The position numbers were made by a program, and so were the translations under genes. A model generated the notes under the pieces. It searched no databases. It worked only from the letters and a program-made list of their open reading frames with translations, and was not told the DNA's origin. This document shows, one piece after another, positions 24,967-39,113 of a stretch of DNA of 64,000 nucleotides (positions are counted from its first letter, which is position 1; each line of letters starts with the position of its first letter). The DNA is from Monocercomonoides exilis (taxonomy: Eukaryota; Preaxostyla; Oxymonadida; Polymastigidae): assembly GCA_001643675.2 (NCBI GenBank), contig LSRY02000004.1, positions 1,535,501 through 1,599,500 of the forward strand. The letters are read 5' to 3'.

Positions 24967-25489
24967 ATGGCAATGGATTTGCTTCTGAAGAGGGCAATGC
25001 GATACGTTTATGCAAAATGGAAACAAGTAATTTTTTTCTCCATTGTTTCGAAAGTGCAGCCGAATGCAAAAAGAATGGACTTTGTTTCTTCTTCCGTGCA
25101 GAGCATTTCTACGTCAAGCTTCTCTTTATTTGGTGCCCCTTTAGGATTTGAGCTTTTTTAATTCGATGATGAGAAAAGATAACGATATCTTCCACAAAGA
25201 GGCCATCTCGAAAGTTTTTTTCTTACCACCGTATTATTGAGTATTCTGAAGCAATTAGATCAAAGGAGCAGACAATCGAACGAACGGCAATGGGGATTTG
25301 TATTCTGCATCATGCCATTCTTATAGAGATGGAAAGACAATTGCATTGGACGGTGCGCTATGTCATGGCATGAAACATATTGCTTTATTATTTATTTGTA
25401 TGATTGCAGTTGTCTTCCTGCTGGCAGTATTGCGGCATCAGTTGATGAATATTTTTAAAGTTTTGAATGCAAATGAAAAAGGGGAATAA
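24967..25489 (+). CDS. Possible small membrane-protein gene (C), right copy
   Basis: Mirror of 19589-20111, and the same uncertain candidate. An ATG at 24967 opens a basic amphipathic stretch. A separate frame, probably entered after an AG at about 25258, carries one membrane helix and stops at 25489. The segment lies between gene B and gene A and is conserved between arms only as much as everything else there. The conservation therefore gives no extra support. Confidence 0.3.
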
Positions 25490-25770
25490 TCTGAGATTAA
25501 GCAAACTGGCAGTCCATTCGATGCCGAACGGCATGTTTCGGAAAAAGGCAAATACAAAATCTGGTGATATGAAAATATATTAAAAAACAAAAGAAGAAGA
25601 ATGCATAATTGCGAAAAGAGGATAAACGGAAATCTTGCAAGAAATAAAATGCCTTCAACATCCTTCGTGCTTCGTGCTCTATCCTTTGCGATAGTTCATG
25701 TTGGTGATGCAAATTCTGTGAGGATATCAGAAGAAGTGCACAACTTTCTGGAATATGTGTATGTATCCAT

Positions 25771-28700
25771 TCAGGGATTGGTAATACTTTGGCTTTCTGG
25801 GCCAGTCCTGTATTGCGTTTGATCTTGAACGGACGGTTCGTCATAATCCACTGCATCAGATATTGTGAGCATCACAGCTCCTGGCGGAAAGAGCTGGATG
25901 AATTCGCGCTTCAGTGCAGACATGGAATATCTCTCCGCTGTTTCACCTGCAATGCATCCTTTTATGATTGCTTTCAGCGTTTGCTTCTTGATTGCTTCCA
26001 AGTTTGGCCTCTCTCCATTCACAATCTTCTGCCCCGCCACCTCGGCCTCATACTCCCCAAATGGGATCTTCAGCGTCAAGCACTCCCACAGCATCATCCC
26101 AATTGAAAAGGCAACAGATTCCTTTGTTGCCCCCATCTTCTTGTTGATCAGCAGCTCGGGTGCTTTCCATCTCAGACACTCTTTTTGTAATCGTCCTCAT
26201 CCTCAAATGCTGAAGAGGGCAGAGAGTCATCATCATCGTCGTCGCTTGCAGATGTCACAACAGTTGATGAAGAGATAGATGATGAATCTGAATCATCAGA
26301 AGAGAAGTCGGAGCGCATGACAACGCAGATGACCATATGTTCTGAGAACAACACAATGTGAGGACTCAGATTGGCAAGTGAAGAGAGAGGATTGTCCATC
26401 TCATCAAATGAGTGGAGAGCAAGGTTGGCCACCCAGAACAGGATTTGGACAGCTGTATATTCTCTCTCCTGAAGCGTGCCAATTGCCATCTCTTTCTTCT
26501 CATTCCTTCCGTGCAGCAGCATGAACAGCGAATCTCTCAGATCCACAATCAGTTTCTCATGAGGAGAAGAACATGCCATTGCATCCGCCAGATTCGACAT
26601 GGATGAAGTGGTTGGGCACAGATCCTCTCTCCGAACAAATGTGGATTCTGTGTCTGAAGTGTCTGTGGTTGAAGTGGATGAAATAGATGGCGATGGCGTT
26701 CTCTTTCTTGTTTCATCATCATCATCAACTTTCTCCAATGCCCATTCTGGGATCTTGTCTGAATCTCTCCCCAAAATATATTCGGTGGAGCCACTCTCAG
26801 ATAGAAGATGCTCTGATGACTCCGAATGTCCCAAGCTTTTCTCATTCACTCTCTTCTTTATCCTCTCTTCATTCTTCTTCTCTGCTTCCCTCTCAGCTCT
26901 TCTCCACTGATCTTCTGGAGACATCTCCATCGTTACCATCTCAAATGCTTTTGGGTCCTTCTTCACTGTGTCTTCCACAATTACCTCCAGCTCTTCTGTT
27001 CTTTTCTTTTGCTTTCTCCAACGGACAATAAAAGCAATTGCTACCACAAGCACAAAAAATAGAAGCACTATCAGAACAATTGTGCTCCATGATAATCCTT
27101 GACTATTTCCTCCTTCTGCTACTTTTTCTTCTCCATTCATCTGAAGCTCACTTCCATTCTTCAAGATAAATGCATTGGTGTGTTTTGGAAACTGCAAATC
27201 GCCAAAAAGAATTCTAATAGAAACCTTGGCTGGCTCGGGAATAACTGGAATTTCCGATATGCCTATTGTGCAATCCACTTCTTCTTCTGAAACAAAGCCA
27301 TCATCACAAAATTGATGGTTCACGATAAAGTCTGTGTCGTCAACAGTCGTGATGATCTGAAAAGATAAGTTGCAAGGAAGAAGAAGTGTTCCTTTCATTA
27401 TAAAACTGATTTCTTCTTCGATGCGTTCACTTTCGACTTTTTCCAAAGTTGGAATGAAAAACGGAGACTGGCGTTCAGATGGCATTCCTAAAAGCTCGCA
27501 TCCTTCATTTAGAATCCATAAAGAAGAGTTATGTAACAATCCGTCTCCTCCCTTTAGACTTTCTATATTCAACACCCCATTTCTAGAGCAAAATATATTA
27601 CGGCGAATCGAAGGATATAACAATATTTGTGGATTATTATTTTCGAATTTCCCATCAATCATCGTAACATTACTACCCAAAACTGTTAGTCCACCTTTGA
27701 TGGAGTTTGAAAAAGAAGAGTCCTTGATTTCTGCCGAACAATTAGCAATACTTATGAGCGATTCATTCCAGTAGCATGCATAGTTTTTGTCTCGTTCATT
27801 GCTATTTGCTTTATTGCGTTCATATCTACCATCAATCAAACAGGAATCCAAATAAAAGTGTTCACATTTTTCATATTTCATAACGTGACCTCCATTTGGC
27901 ATCGAACAATTACTTATTGTACAGTTCTGTACATGTAATTGAGGAACATCGGAACACGAAATAATGTTGCAGTTATTTGAAGTTGAAACGACTATATTTT
28001 TGAGCAATAATGCCGAAAGAGTTATATTTACGATCGGAGTATTTTTTTGGCCTCCAGCGTTTGTTTGATGAATATCGATAACGTTTGCATCGGAGATGTC
28101 TACATCATTAATGCACAATCCCGTTAAAGCTACGTTATTTTCGGATTTCCCAAGCCTGATTACTGATTTCAAACAAGAAAAACTATTAATTTCCAAGAAA
28201 TTAACAAGCAAGAATCCATTTTCAACCTCAATTATATGCGCACTTAACAACAACTTATCGGGGATATTTCTTTGATTTGCGATGTCATGCAACACTGGAG
28301 CAAGGGCACAGTTATTAATATTCAAAAAACCGTTCTCCACAAAAATGAATGAGAAATAAAAATTGGACAAAGAGGAGGTTAACAGAAATCTAATGTCAGA
28401 AATGGAACTTTGCAAATTTGTTGTGATGACATAACTTGAGTTGCCCCTATTTCTAAGATTGACTGTCACATCGCAAATATTCTTTGAAAGAGACATGACA
28501 CTTATCCCATCGAGCGTAATTTCTGCTTCAAGAGACGAAGAAATATCTATTAGCACTTGAGTTAATAAATCATATGTCACATGCTTCAGGCCATAATCGA
28601 TTGTCAAACAAGGATAATTAACCTTTCCACATTGTTTGCTATTATCTCCGCCTGCTTCAAAATTTGATGAAACAACAATACGATCATTCTGGAACATTGT

Positions 28701-31700
28701 AATGAGTTCCATTAAATCAAAAGGTGTTGAAGCATGGTCTGTCTTGTCTATTCCGTAAATGGCATTTGATCTGTGATACTCACTTTCCCGAAGATCCAAT
28801 CTAAACTGGCTTTCATTGATTTGAGAAGAAAGGCTAAAACATTCAATAAAGATATCTCGCCCAATAAACGCGGAATTTCCACTAAATGTTGAGTTTTGGA
28901 AAAGAAAATTCAGATCGCCAACTTCGCCGAATAAAAGATAGGTTCCTCCTCCTTTGCCATATTCTTCACTGCAAAAGCTTTGAATTATCGACGACGACAA
29001 AAATGTGAACGATGAATTTACACCAAGATTTAAAAATGCCATCCCACCTCTTTCGCTATCTCTTGACCTGCATTCTCTGAATGAACAATTTCTGATCTTG
29101 ACAATTCCTCCTTCAGATGAAGATGCGATAATACATGAGCCGTTATCACTTCTGGCAATGCTAGTAAATGAAGAATTTTCCACAGTTATTGTTCCAGCAG
29201 CGAACTCATTGACGCTTGCCACTGATGAGTAATTAACCAGACATATGCACGCTTCAGTTATGTTCACGTTCGATATTGTCATTTCATTAAAGGTGCATTC
29301 GCTATTGTTTGAAACAGCAAAAATATTATTTCCAACGTTACACGACGACACAACAAATTGCGACACTCGGAGGTATCCTCGCTTCATCAACAGAAATGAG
29401 CAATTACTTTCAGTTCCGATTGTTGCTTCTGAAGAAAAGCCGCTCCGCAAAACTTCGATGGTTCCGTTTTCGTTCATAATCACTCCGCCTTTACTGTTTC
29501 CGAAATCCGAAGAAACAAATACAAGCAAATCTCTGATTGTCAAATATCTAGAGTTGAGAAGAAACGGATCGGATTCACCTTCATTTTTTTCGAAAAAACA
29601 ATGTGTGATTTGTTAATTCGGATGTTTGTGAGTATCCTTCCAAAATATAGCCGCTTACGTCATAAGCATCTTGAATTATAGTTTCCTTGGTGATGAGCAA
29701 CTGGAGGAATTGGTTCTCTCCAGTCAAATGCTGCATGCCAGCCCAAGCCGTTTTGCATGGCTCAAATTTACTTCCGCATCTCCTCACATCAAAGCCTGTG
29801 TGTGCCACATATATATTTGAGCTTCTGTACTCAACAACAAACATGAAGAGATCAGCATCTCCAATAATTGAATCGTGCCCAGCAAAGGCATTGCTATCAT
29901 TCATTATTTTGTAATAATCAAATGCAAAAGAATTCAGCGTCACACTCTCATTTAAATTTTTGCTTTCCAAAAAATGTTTTTGCCAATATGTGCCATATTA
30001 CTGCTAACAGTAATTGCATCAATTTTTAGAGGCTGAGAAGCAGCGGACAGAGTGCAGTCCAGATACAAAAATCCTCCTTTTCCTTCATTTCGAGAGCATT
30101 CACAAAACGAAAGATCGCTTGTCTTCAGCGAAACAGCATTATCTTCTGAGAGGCAAACGTCAAGTGCCCCTCCTCTAAGGGACTCTGGTACTTTTAGTTG
30201 CGATAATTGCGCATCTGCAAGATAGAGGTTACCTGAAATGGCAAATGGAGTAAATCTGGCAGTTATCGCCGAAATATTGCAGGAGTTCACTTCAACGGAC
30301 CCTCCAGATGTCCGAATTAGCGCAAACAAGAGTGGATCTGTTCCGTTCTGGATGAAGGAACTATTTGCGATTCTGAGCTGGGTGTCTGATGCAAATATGA
30401 GGCAGTCGACATTTGAAGAAAATGCTGAAGGGATATGAAACGAAATTAATATCACGGCTAGTTGGTGTGTGGCTTCGAGAATTGCATTTCTGCTATTTCC
30501 GATTATTTCAGGCTTGAACAAAATGCTTGCTTTTGAACTTGTTGAAGAAGATATCAAAAAAGAAGAAACATCAACAGGCTCTTGAATATATGTTTCCGTG
30601 CCAATCAATATCTCCTTTTCGAAAGACTGCTCATTTAAATTTGTTGCTCCTCTTTTGAATGAAAAGCACGGATATTCTTCTGCTCCGCATCCGATCATGT
30701 CGTACCCTGTTTTAGATACATAGATGCTGGTTGCCTGCTTTTGATACAAAAACATGGCAAGATCCACAGAATCAGAAAAGTGTGTTCTGTCGCTTCCCTT
30801 GATATCAACAATTTCGATGCCCTCGCTGTTGTAAAACGGAACTTTGATGTTTGAAGGATAAATGCTCTCATTTAAGCTTTTGCAATCAACGAACATATCA
30901 CGCCCCTCATAGCCGTTGTTTTGATTGAAATCGATCTCTTCGAATAAAAAGTCCCGTATGGGTCTTTCAAATGCATGAATACTCCTCCTCCTTTGCCATT
31001 GCCTTCGTTTACGTTGCAGCATGTTATGATAGCCCCATTTATCAAGAATTGGCCATTTTCGCTCAACTTACAGCTAACAGCTCCTCCGTTGCCATTTGCA
31101 GATGAGCATCCACTTAGCATGCAATGTCCAGATATTACATTGCTCCCTGAACCGGAGACTTTATGGAATGAGCCTTTGGCTGTTTTGTATGTTGTAATAT
31201 TTGTATTATTTATCCGTGAGCTCGCTTCGTTAATGCAGACAATCAGGCTATCACTTGAGGTAGACACTGTGTCAACAGTAGATTTGTCGATTACTAGCGA
31301 ACCGCTGTTTATAGATGCCAACCCACAGCTCGACTGAAATAGTAGCTTTGCGACAAGAACATTGCCAAAACTAATGGAACTTCCATTCCCTTTCACTATC
31401 CACACGCAGCAGCGCTTTTCAACGCCATCAGGATCACCAAAGATGCACGAGACAAAATACACTTTTCCAACAGCTGCTTCAATAAATACATCATGCAGGA
31501 GTTGTTCTGCGGTTGTCTGAAGCGTTATATTTAGAGAAGAAACAGACAGATACGTTGCTTGCGAGCCTTTCAGCAATGTAATGCGGCCATTATTCATCAC
31601 TTTAAGAGCCGAGTTGATTTCTTCAATACCACAGATAGTCAAAGGATCGTCTTCGCAATGAATTGGCTGACTCAAATCAGCAGACTTCAATATGCTCAGT

Positions 31701-34700
31701 GTTGTTTTTATACTGCTCATTTGAGAAAATCCAAACGCCAATTCTTGACAAGGATTGTTGCTGTTTCCACATCCAGCATTGTTGCTGCTTTCTTCTCTAT
31801 CGACAAATACAATTTCATCGTTCGACACAAACAAGTATTTTAACATGCTAACATTAATTGAGGGATAGCTTTCGTCGTCGATGACCCACATTGTTTTAAG
31901 ATTAGCATCTCCTGGCTGTGCAGAGCCGGCCCACTTGTTCTTATCGATCATTATCCGAGGTGAAGGACAGATCAAAAAAACGTCAGAGCCCAAGCGTGCC
32001 TGATTTCCCGAGAATGAAATAGCAATCATCGAGTAATTTACTTCCAAATCTTCAAAGCTCAAGTGCAGCCCTCCACCGAAGCCATTTTCTGCATCAACTT
32101 TGCTGTTCGTCACCTTGTTTGAATCAAACAATAATTTCCCTCCTTTTCTCACATTCACTATCATGCTTCCTCCTTTTGAATGGCCATCAATGCATGCATT
32201 TGACGAAAAATTACACCCGCTCACAGTACATGCAGCTTCATCGCAGATGGTTCCTGAGATGGCACCTCCGTTCCCGTTTCTTCTTGCTGCACCTGTAAAA
32301 GATGAATTGGTTGCAGTTAACGACGACGACTCGCCCACAAATAGCATCGAATGATTCATGAAAATTGTTGTTGTGCAGTTTATCAAAGATTCCTCAAGCC
32401 CTATCACTCCTCCATTATTGGCGACAATCAATCCAGAGACTTCATCTGTTTTTGCTCCGTCGATGCTCAAACAAATTAACTCTGCTTCTGCTTCTCTGCC
32501 ACTGACTTTGATGGCAGCTGCCGTTGCAAATTCGATATTCAGAACTGTGAAATTGTTCAGCACAAGTTTTCCATTGGTGCAACAAGCAATCGAGTACGAC
32601 ACTCCTGAGCTGATGGCTTCCGTTATGCAATCAGCCACAGTCAACACGGATCCGCTGCACAATAGCAAGCAATTGCGGCTGATAGTGAAGGCCAAAGGAA
32701 TGCTGAACGATATTCCTGTGAACGAAACATCAACTCTAGCCTCAATTAAGCCACTTCCTTCTCCAAGGCCGTCACTTCGAACAGTTAATTTTTCCGAGTC
32801 ATCCTCAGCATCGATTTCCATCTCTTGTTGTGTAAACGCAATGCGATTGGAAAATTCGAATTCTTTTGCCAACCTCACCTTTCCTTTTGCGCTGCCATAT
32901 CTTGCTGTTCCAGCATAGTTAATGGTTTGACAAGGATAATCTTTATAACCACACATTCTGTAGTCTGTGCCAGTGTTGCTAATGAATGCTGGTGAAGTGA
33001 AATTTCGGAGGAATAGCACCAGCGGGATGGCAAATGCTGTATTGCCTCCTTCAAAGCCGGCTAACTCGCCGAAAGATGAATTACTGCTTTTCTCGAACTC
33101 AAAATTCAGGGATTCGCTGGTAATTGCGGAGGATAAATTTATCGCTTCCACAAACACGCAACTTCCTCCTCTTGTCGCGTTGCATTCAGCAAACGAAATG
33201 CTGCTCATTATAACTCCTGCTGAGCTATCAGTCATGTGCAAATATATTCCGCCGCCTAGTCCTCCGCTGGAACCAATTTCTGTGGATGTGCATTTGGCAA
33301 ACATCGTGGGTGCATTGGTTGCATTACCAATTGTCACTTTTCCTCCGTAATTCCCTCGGACATATATCCCTCCTCCGTGCCCCCCATCTGCTCTGCATGA
33401 CTCAAACGTGCCACCTTCAATTCTTAACCTTTGCTGGTCATTCACTGTGCAACATATGGCCGAGCCATTTTTCATATTATTTGCAAATCCCTTCATTGAT
33501 GTGTTTGAGACATCGATCGCATTTGCGTTATCAGAGAAAATTAAGGTGAAATCTTGACTGGCATGCTGCGACAATAGTGTAGAATCGTCAATGAAAAGAG
33601 AAGCATTCTGCGATGAAAGGCTTATCAGTCCATGTTGTGACGTGGTTTCCACTTCCACCAACGATGCTGATTTCATGTGCACTGAAGCAAAGCCTGTTGC
33701 AACAAGAAATGAAGCATCTCGCAGAGGAATGTTTGCAGCTGCAACTGTGCTGATGGTGAGGGTCCCAGACAATGCTGAGATTAAATTATAAGAAAGAGGG
33801 GGTGATTCATCTTGGGTCTCAAAAATGGAATCTTGTAGCACTAATTCACCTTGTGAGTTTTGGCAGGCAAAAGAGGAATGTGTTTGGAGCTTATCTGGCA
33901 GTCTGAACCTGATAAATGCCATCACAGCAGTTGGGCAATTTTCGCTCATTGTTATCACTCCGGGCTGTGAAGAATTAGATTCGTGAACAATAAACAAGGA
34001 ACATGAGCCAACGCCACTTATGTGAATTCCGTATTGATCAGAAAGCACCAATTCTTCACGCAGCTCGAATGAAACGGAAAGGCTGACATCTTTTGCCTTT
34101 GTCATCTGCTTTGAAAATGAGTAACTCAGAGTCTGGCACGGATAGTCTGTGAAACCGCATGGAGCAACATTCAGGCCCTTTGATGAATCTGCATGAACAG
34201 TGCTGCCAGCATCGCAAATGAAATAGATAAGTGGAATTGCATTCACTCTGTTCTCTCCATCGAAGCCCTGCAAAGAGTTGACTTTTTCTGTGCCTGAACT
34301 GTGTGCAAATGGCATTGTTTCGTTTGTAATGCTTGTGGTTAAGTTTGGTGATTGCACAAATACATCATCTCCGTAATATGCGCTGTTTGGCAGAGATGTA
34401 CTGAACAATGGTGCTAATATCTTGAATGCAATATCTGCTTCGTGCAAGTCTAGATAGGTGCCTCCACCGTAACCAACTGTATCAGAGCTTGGGGCAGAGC
34501 AATTCCCGAATTGACATTCTTCAACAAGCAGTATTGCCCCGACGCCCAAGTCGCATTTCAGTGCGCCTCCTCCACTGTTAGTTTCCTTGACTGAGCAATT
34601 CTCAAATAAGCACTTTTTAATTGTCGAAGCACTCGCTTGCCCATCAACGCATGAACAATGGATACAGCTTCCGTCTCCTTCTGTGCGCTCGATTGCAGAA

Positions 34701-37700
34701 AATGTCACATTTGATGCAAGCAGGATGTTTCCTTCCTCGTTTTCAACTATTGCCGAGTTTTTCATTTCGCATGAAGTCATTGTGTTGTTCTCCATTTCAA
34801 CTGTTCCACCCATGCAAACATAGATGAGCGCATTGCTTTCAGTCCCTCTCAACTCCTTAAACTCTGAGCATTGCACAAATGCTTTTGAATTGCTCCCAGA
34901 GACAATAATAAGGTGCGAAGTGCTAATACTCTCTGATGCAATTTCGAATGATACCAAAAATAGCTTTCCTTTTGCAACCTCTGCAAAAGATGTGCCAATG
35001 CTTCCGCTTTCCATTTTCAACGAGCAATTCGTAACAGTCAGAATACTGTCTGTGCACAGCATCAAGCACTCAATGATGCCTTCGATTGAAGAAGCTGCGA
35101 AAAAGCTCATGTTGGATATGCTTACGAGGTTCTTTGTCTCAATCATACTCACAGCCTTTTGATTTTGGGAGAGATCCACATTTATTTTTCCGCCTCTTTC
35201 AATGCATCTAACGTCCCATTCTCTCTGATCCATGGTGATGTGTTCTGTCCATCGAAAGCTGTCATGAAGTTGGATTTCCCGCTTTTGGGATGGGAACTTT
35301 AAGTTCACAACCCAGCTGATTGTTTCACAAGGATACACAGACGATCCACAACCTTTGAAATCTCTCTTGTTTAAGCCTCCTACGCACCCACATCCGTCCT
35401 CTTGGAGTAAATAAGCTTTTAACGGAACAGGCTGTGCGCGGAAGTCAGCCTCAAACCCCATAAGATCGTCGTCATTCATTTCATCCATATTGAAGTCAAA
35501 TGTGGTGTTCTTCACAACAGCACTGAGCTCGACTGCATCGTAAAACACACATTTCCCTTTCCAGCCATCGCAACCAGCAAATGATACTTTGGATAGGCAC
35601 GCATCACAGATATATTCTTTTGTGTGGATGAAAATCCCTCCACCTTTTCCTTTGGATGCCTCGTCTTTAGGAACTGTGCATGCTGAAAAAGTGGCAAATC
35701 CTGCTAAACCTTCGACTCGGATTCTGCCTCCACTTTGGTGGACTATTGAGATACCTCCGCCGTTGCCTTTCGAGCACTCGCACCCAACTAGCGTTGTGTT
35801 GTTTGATACAAACGAGTTTTGCGCACCAACAGAGATATTGATCCCAGCACCGCTGTCACGTTCCGACTTCATGCTTGAGAGAGAGCAATTCGCACAAGTC
35901 ATGCTCGAATGATCGCAGAGTATTGCAGGACAGCCAGAAAACGAAAAGTTAGCCATATTGGTGTTGCAAATTGTTGCTACGCCTCCATTTCTGCAGCAAA
36001 GCAGGGCAGCCTGAAAAAGTACTAAAGCATCTGCTGTCGATCGTTTCACACTGATGGAATCAAGAGTCATTGTCCCTGTTGAGCTCAAGAAAAACAGAAC
36101 AGAACTACCACTTGATGGAGCGTGCACAATAGTGAAATTGGCAGCTGTAAGTGAACCTGTTGAAACGGCGAACAACGGATGAGCGCTTGGAAGATGCGCA
36201 GAGCTAAGCATCACTTCTTCTCGCCCGATTCCCGTTATCTGTCTGGTGCTTGTCCCAACATTGATTGTGTCTGGCTCGCTGTCAAAAGTTGAGTTCAACA
36301 GAATAATTGAAGATGAATTGTAGCGGAGTAGCATGGCAAAAGAATATGCTATGGTCCTGCACGGATTGCCTTCAGATACCCCACAGCTTGCTGATCTGTT
36401 GTTCCCTTTGGTTCCATCAGTATAAATGCCTGCATGCGTCTCGAGCCATTCAGAGTGTTGGCGCAGCTGATCTGTGTATATGACAAGCCTTGTCGAAGAT
36501 TTTGTCTGTGATGCGCATCCGCATAATGGATTTGCTTGAAGGCGGAAATAACCATCACCAAAATAGATATCATCCCCATTTGGTGACACATTATTGACAA
36601 AAAGGCAATAAAACAAAAGTGTTGCATTTTCAGGCGTCAATTGATGCACATTGTAATACAATCCTCCTCCATATTGCCGTGAATTGCATTTTTGATACAA
36701 ACATTCACGAAGAACCGGATATTCGTTGATCGGCTCATATATCGACAGTCCACCACCATATGTGCAAATTGAGTCACAACCATTGAACGAATAGTTGAAT
36801 AACATTGCACCAAATGAGAGTGAATCGTTATCCAAGGTCACATGTTTTCCTGCGTATCTCCAACTCATTCCTCCACCAACACCTGTTGTTGCATTGCATT
36901 TACAATTACTAATGTTAAAAAACGAAATAGCACTTGCTATTTGACCACAGAAAATTCCACCTCCGTAACAACTTGTTGAGTTTTCAATTCGAGAATTTTT
37001 AATAACTTGTTTTTTTATATTAACAGTGTACAGGGTCCCACCTTTGTCAAAAGAAAAACAATTTTCAAAAACACAGCAATCAATAACAATTGAACTTGTT
37101 AACTGATTTTCAAAAGAAATTGCACCACCAGTATAATCAGAACCAGAGGAATGCCACTCACAATCTTTGAATAAGTGATCTCCTTCTTTTATTTTGATGT
37201 GATCCATTTGTTTATTGTTTGTGTAATTGTCATTGGCAGAGCGGAAGCAAGAAATTAAGGTGTTGTTGCATGAAATGAGCGAATGGGAAGGATCATTGAT
37301 GGATTGGGCAATGCCCCCATCAAACACATTGTCAACCGTGTGAAAATAACAGCTGCATAAGATGGAAGATTGTTTTTCTGGATTATGTTGCGATTGATAT
37401 TTGGAGAAGTTGGCTGTAATGTTTGCAAATGAAGAGTCCCACACATGAACAAATGATAGCAATGGTGCAGACAAAAAGGGACAAGAAAGCATTGGAAATG
37501 ATGAAAAGGAAGAATGCGACAGTTCGAGTGAAGAGCATGATGTGGAGTCAAACGATGGAAGAACACTGGCCAATGGAGGAATTTCCATCTTTTTGTTGAT
37601 GGGAGTTAAACTAATGTTTCTAATGGAAAGGCTGCTTTCTAGAAGTGACAAGTCTGGCGCATTTGTATTTTCTTGGAGGAATAAATTACAGTGCAAAAGA

Positions 37701-37996
37701 AAACTGTGTGAAAGCTTTAAAGAAAGAGCACAGTTCTGGCCAATGTGCTGAAAAGTTATTTCAGAAAAGTTCACCGAAACATTTTGCCCAACAATAAACG
37801 TGGCCAGGCTTGTGCCTTTGTGCACCAGAATGCTTGTGAAACAGTGATTTGAAGAAACTTTTTTGCAATTGTGATTGCATTTTATTTCTGAGCTGTGACA
37901 AACAAATAACTCTCTCTGATCCACATCATTTTTTTCGGGGATATCCGAGGCACAAATTGCTCCATAAAGAACAAGAAGCAAAATGAAAGAAAACAT
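25771..37996 (-). CDS. Giant beta-helix membrane protein with pseudokinase tail, copy A-right
   Basis: Second copy of gene A, reading from an ATG at 37996 towards the palindrome centre, with the same signal peptide, eight CG-x5-PC modules, membrane helix and kinase-like tail. Its frame is broken by single-base shortenings at five homopolymers: A5 at 30946-30950, A6 at 29969-29974, T7 and A6 at 29584-29598, and T5 at 26182-26186. The left arm has one more base at each. Conversely it is intact at the two sites where the left copy is broken. Counting the missing bases, the coding length is 12,231 nt, identical to the left copy. I infer two functional, practically identical genes and sequence errors, not two pseudogenes. 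Low-complexity Asp/Ser runs interrupt the pseudokinase region, as in the left copy. Confidence 0.83.
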
Positions 37997-38070
37997 GAAA
38001 GAAATAATGCTTTTGACTGTTTTTTGTGCAATTCCTGCCCCTCTTCAATAAATCGATCAGTGAACAGATT

Positions 38071-38618
38071 CTTTATAATGGATTAATTGATAAATGGAAA
38101 CTATTTTTAAATTTAGGGAACAAATAATTTCAATGGTTCGAAAATATATGAAATGAAATAGTGTTCATATAAAATTTTTCAAGCATGCATGACAAAATAT
38201 TCTCATCGTATGTGTAAAATATTCTGAAATTTCAATTAAATTCGAGAAGAATATGATGCATCTGATAGTTTGGATTGCACTATAAAACATTCAATAATGA
38301 AGAAGAAGAAATCAATTTGGAAATGAGAATATTTAATGTTTGATGCATGAATGATTCGTGTAATGCGACTCAAACATAACAGATATTTCTTTTCGTAAGA
38401 CTTCTTAATAATATTTTGGTTAATAATGCTTTTTCATAAAATTATTTCTTTCTAAATTTTTTTTTCTATAATATTATTCAATATATTACACTTTTTTATT
38501 TTTTATCAAATTTTGTTTCTTCAAATTTTCATCGAAGAAACAATTAAAATCTGTGTAATCCTTTTAAAAAAGAAGCAAATGTTTTATTCAAAAAAAAAAT
38601 ATCTTTCATATCTTCTTC
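38071..38618. other. AT-rich spacer between palindrome and mobile element
   Basis: This is 548 bp with no supportable gene. It contains a small hairpin (GTTTCTTC...GAAGAAAC near 38514-38541). The sequence does not resemble the left flank of the palindrome, so it marks where the inverted duplication ends. Confidence 0.6.
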
Positions 38619-38782
38619 AAGAGATATGGAATATCAGCTATAGATCCATCTCGATTAGGTCAATCAATATTATTGATTTTTGAATATCTGATGGTTGTTA
38701 TCATCTTGTATTATAAGTTGGAAAACGAAATGAAAAGAAGATAGAGATCGAGAGTTATTGCTGACACTCTTAGGGGTTTATC

Positions 38783-39046
38783 ATGATTAGATATTCAGTG
38801 ATGTTCTATAAAAATGGAGTTATTGATAGGTGTAATCGATATGTATCTATAGCTGATATACCATATCTCCAAGGAGGAGAATTAGCTAAAAGATTAACTA
38901 GAAGATTTGTTAAAGGTGTTCAAGTTGGTAAATTAATGGTGAAATTGTGTGTTATCATTGATGAAATACATGAGTTGTATGTTGAACGTGTTACCGTTGA
39001 TGGAAATAACAGGTTAAAGAGTGTCAAAGATGGTAAATTTGTGTGA
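38783..39046 (+). CDS. Unrecognised 87-residue ORF in the left TIR
   Basis: ATG at 38783 to TGA at 39046, encoding a basic, mixed-composition protein (MIRYSVMFYKNGVIDRCNRY at the start). I recognise no fold or family. It is duplicated in the other TIR. A possible GTAAAT donor near its end and a TTTTATAG acceptor at 39103-39110 could instead splice it to downstream sequence. Confidence 0.4.
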   Translation: MIRYSVMFYKNGVIDRCNRYVSIADIPYLQGGELAKRLTRRFVKGVQVGKLMVKLCVIIDEIHELYVERVTVDGNNRLKSVKDGKFV

Positions 39047-39113
39047 CAATTAGTGTTATCGTTTGTGAAATCGCAAATAAAAATAATTGATTAAGTTTTT
39101 TGTTTTATAGTAA

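Larger units (their letters stand above)
22770..38070. repeat. Right arm of the giant palindrome
   Basis: Reverse complement of 7005-22309, four bases shorter. The net difference is explained by homopolymer lengths: five shorter runs here within gene A and two within gene B exon 3, against two shorter runs in the left arm, plus an insertion-type difference near the centre. The outer end at 38070 abuts AT-rich sequence unlike that left of 7005, so the duplication stops exactly about 74 bp upstream of gene A. Confidence 0.95.
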
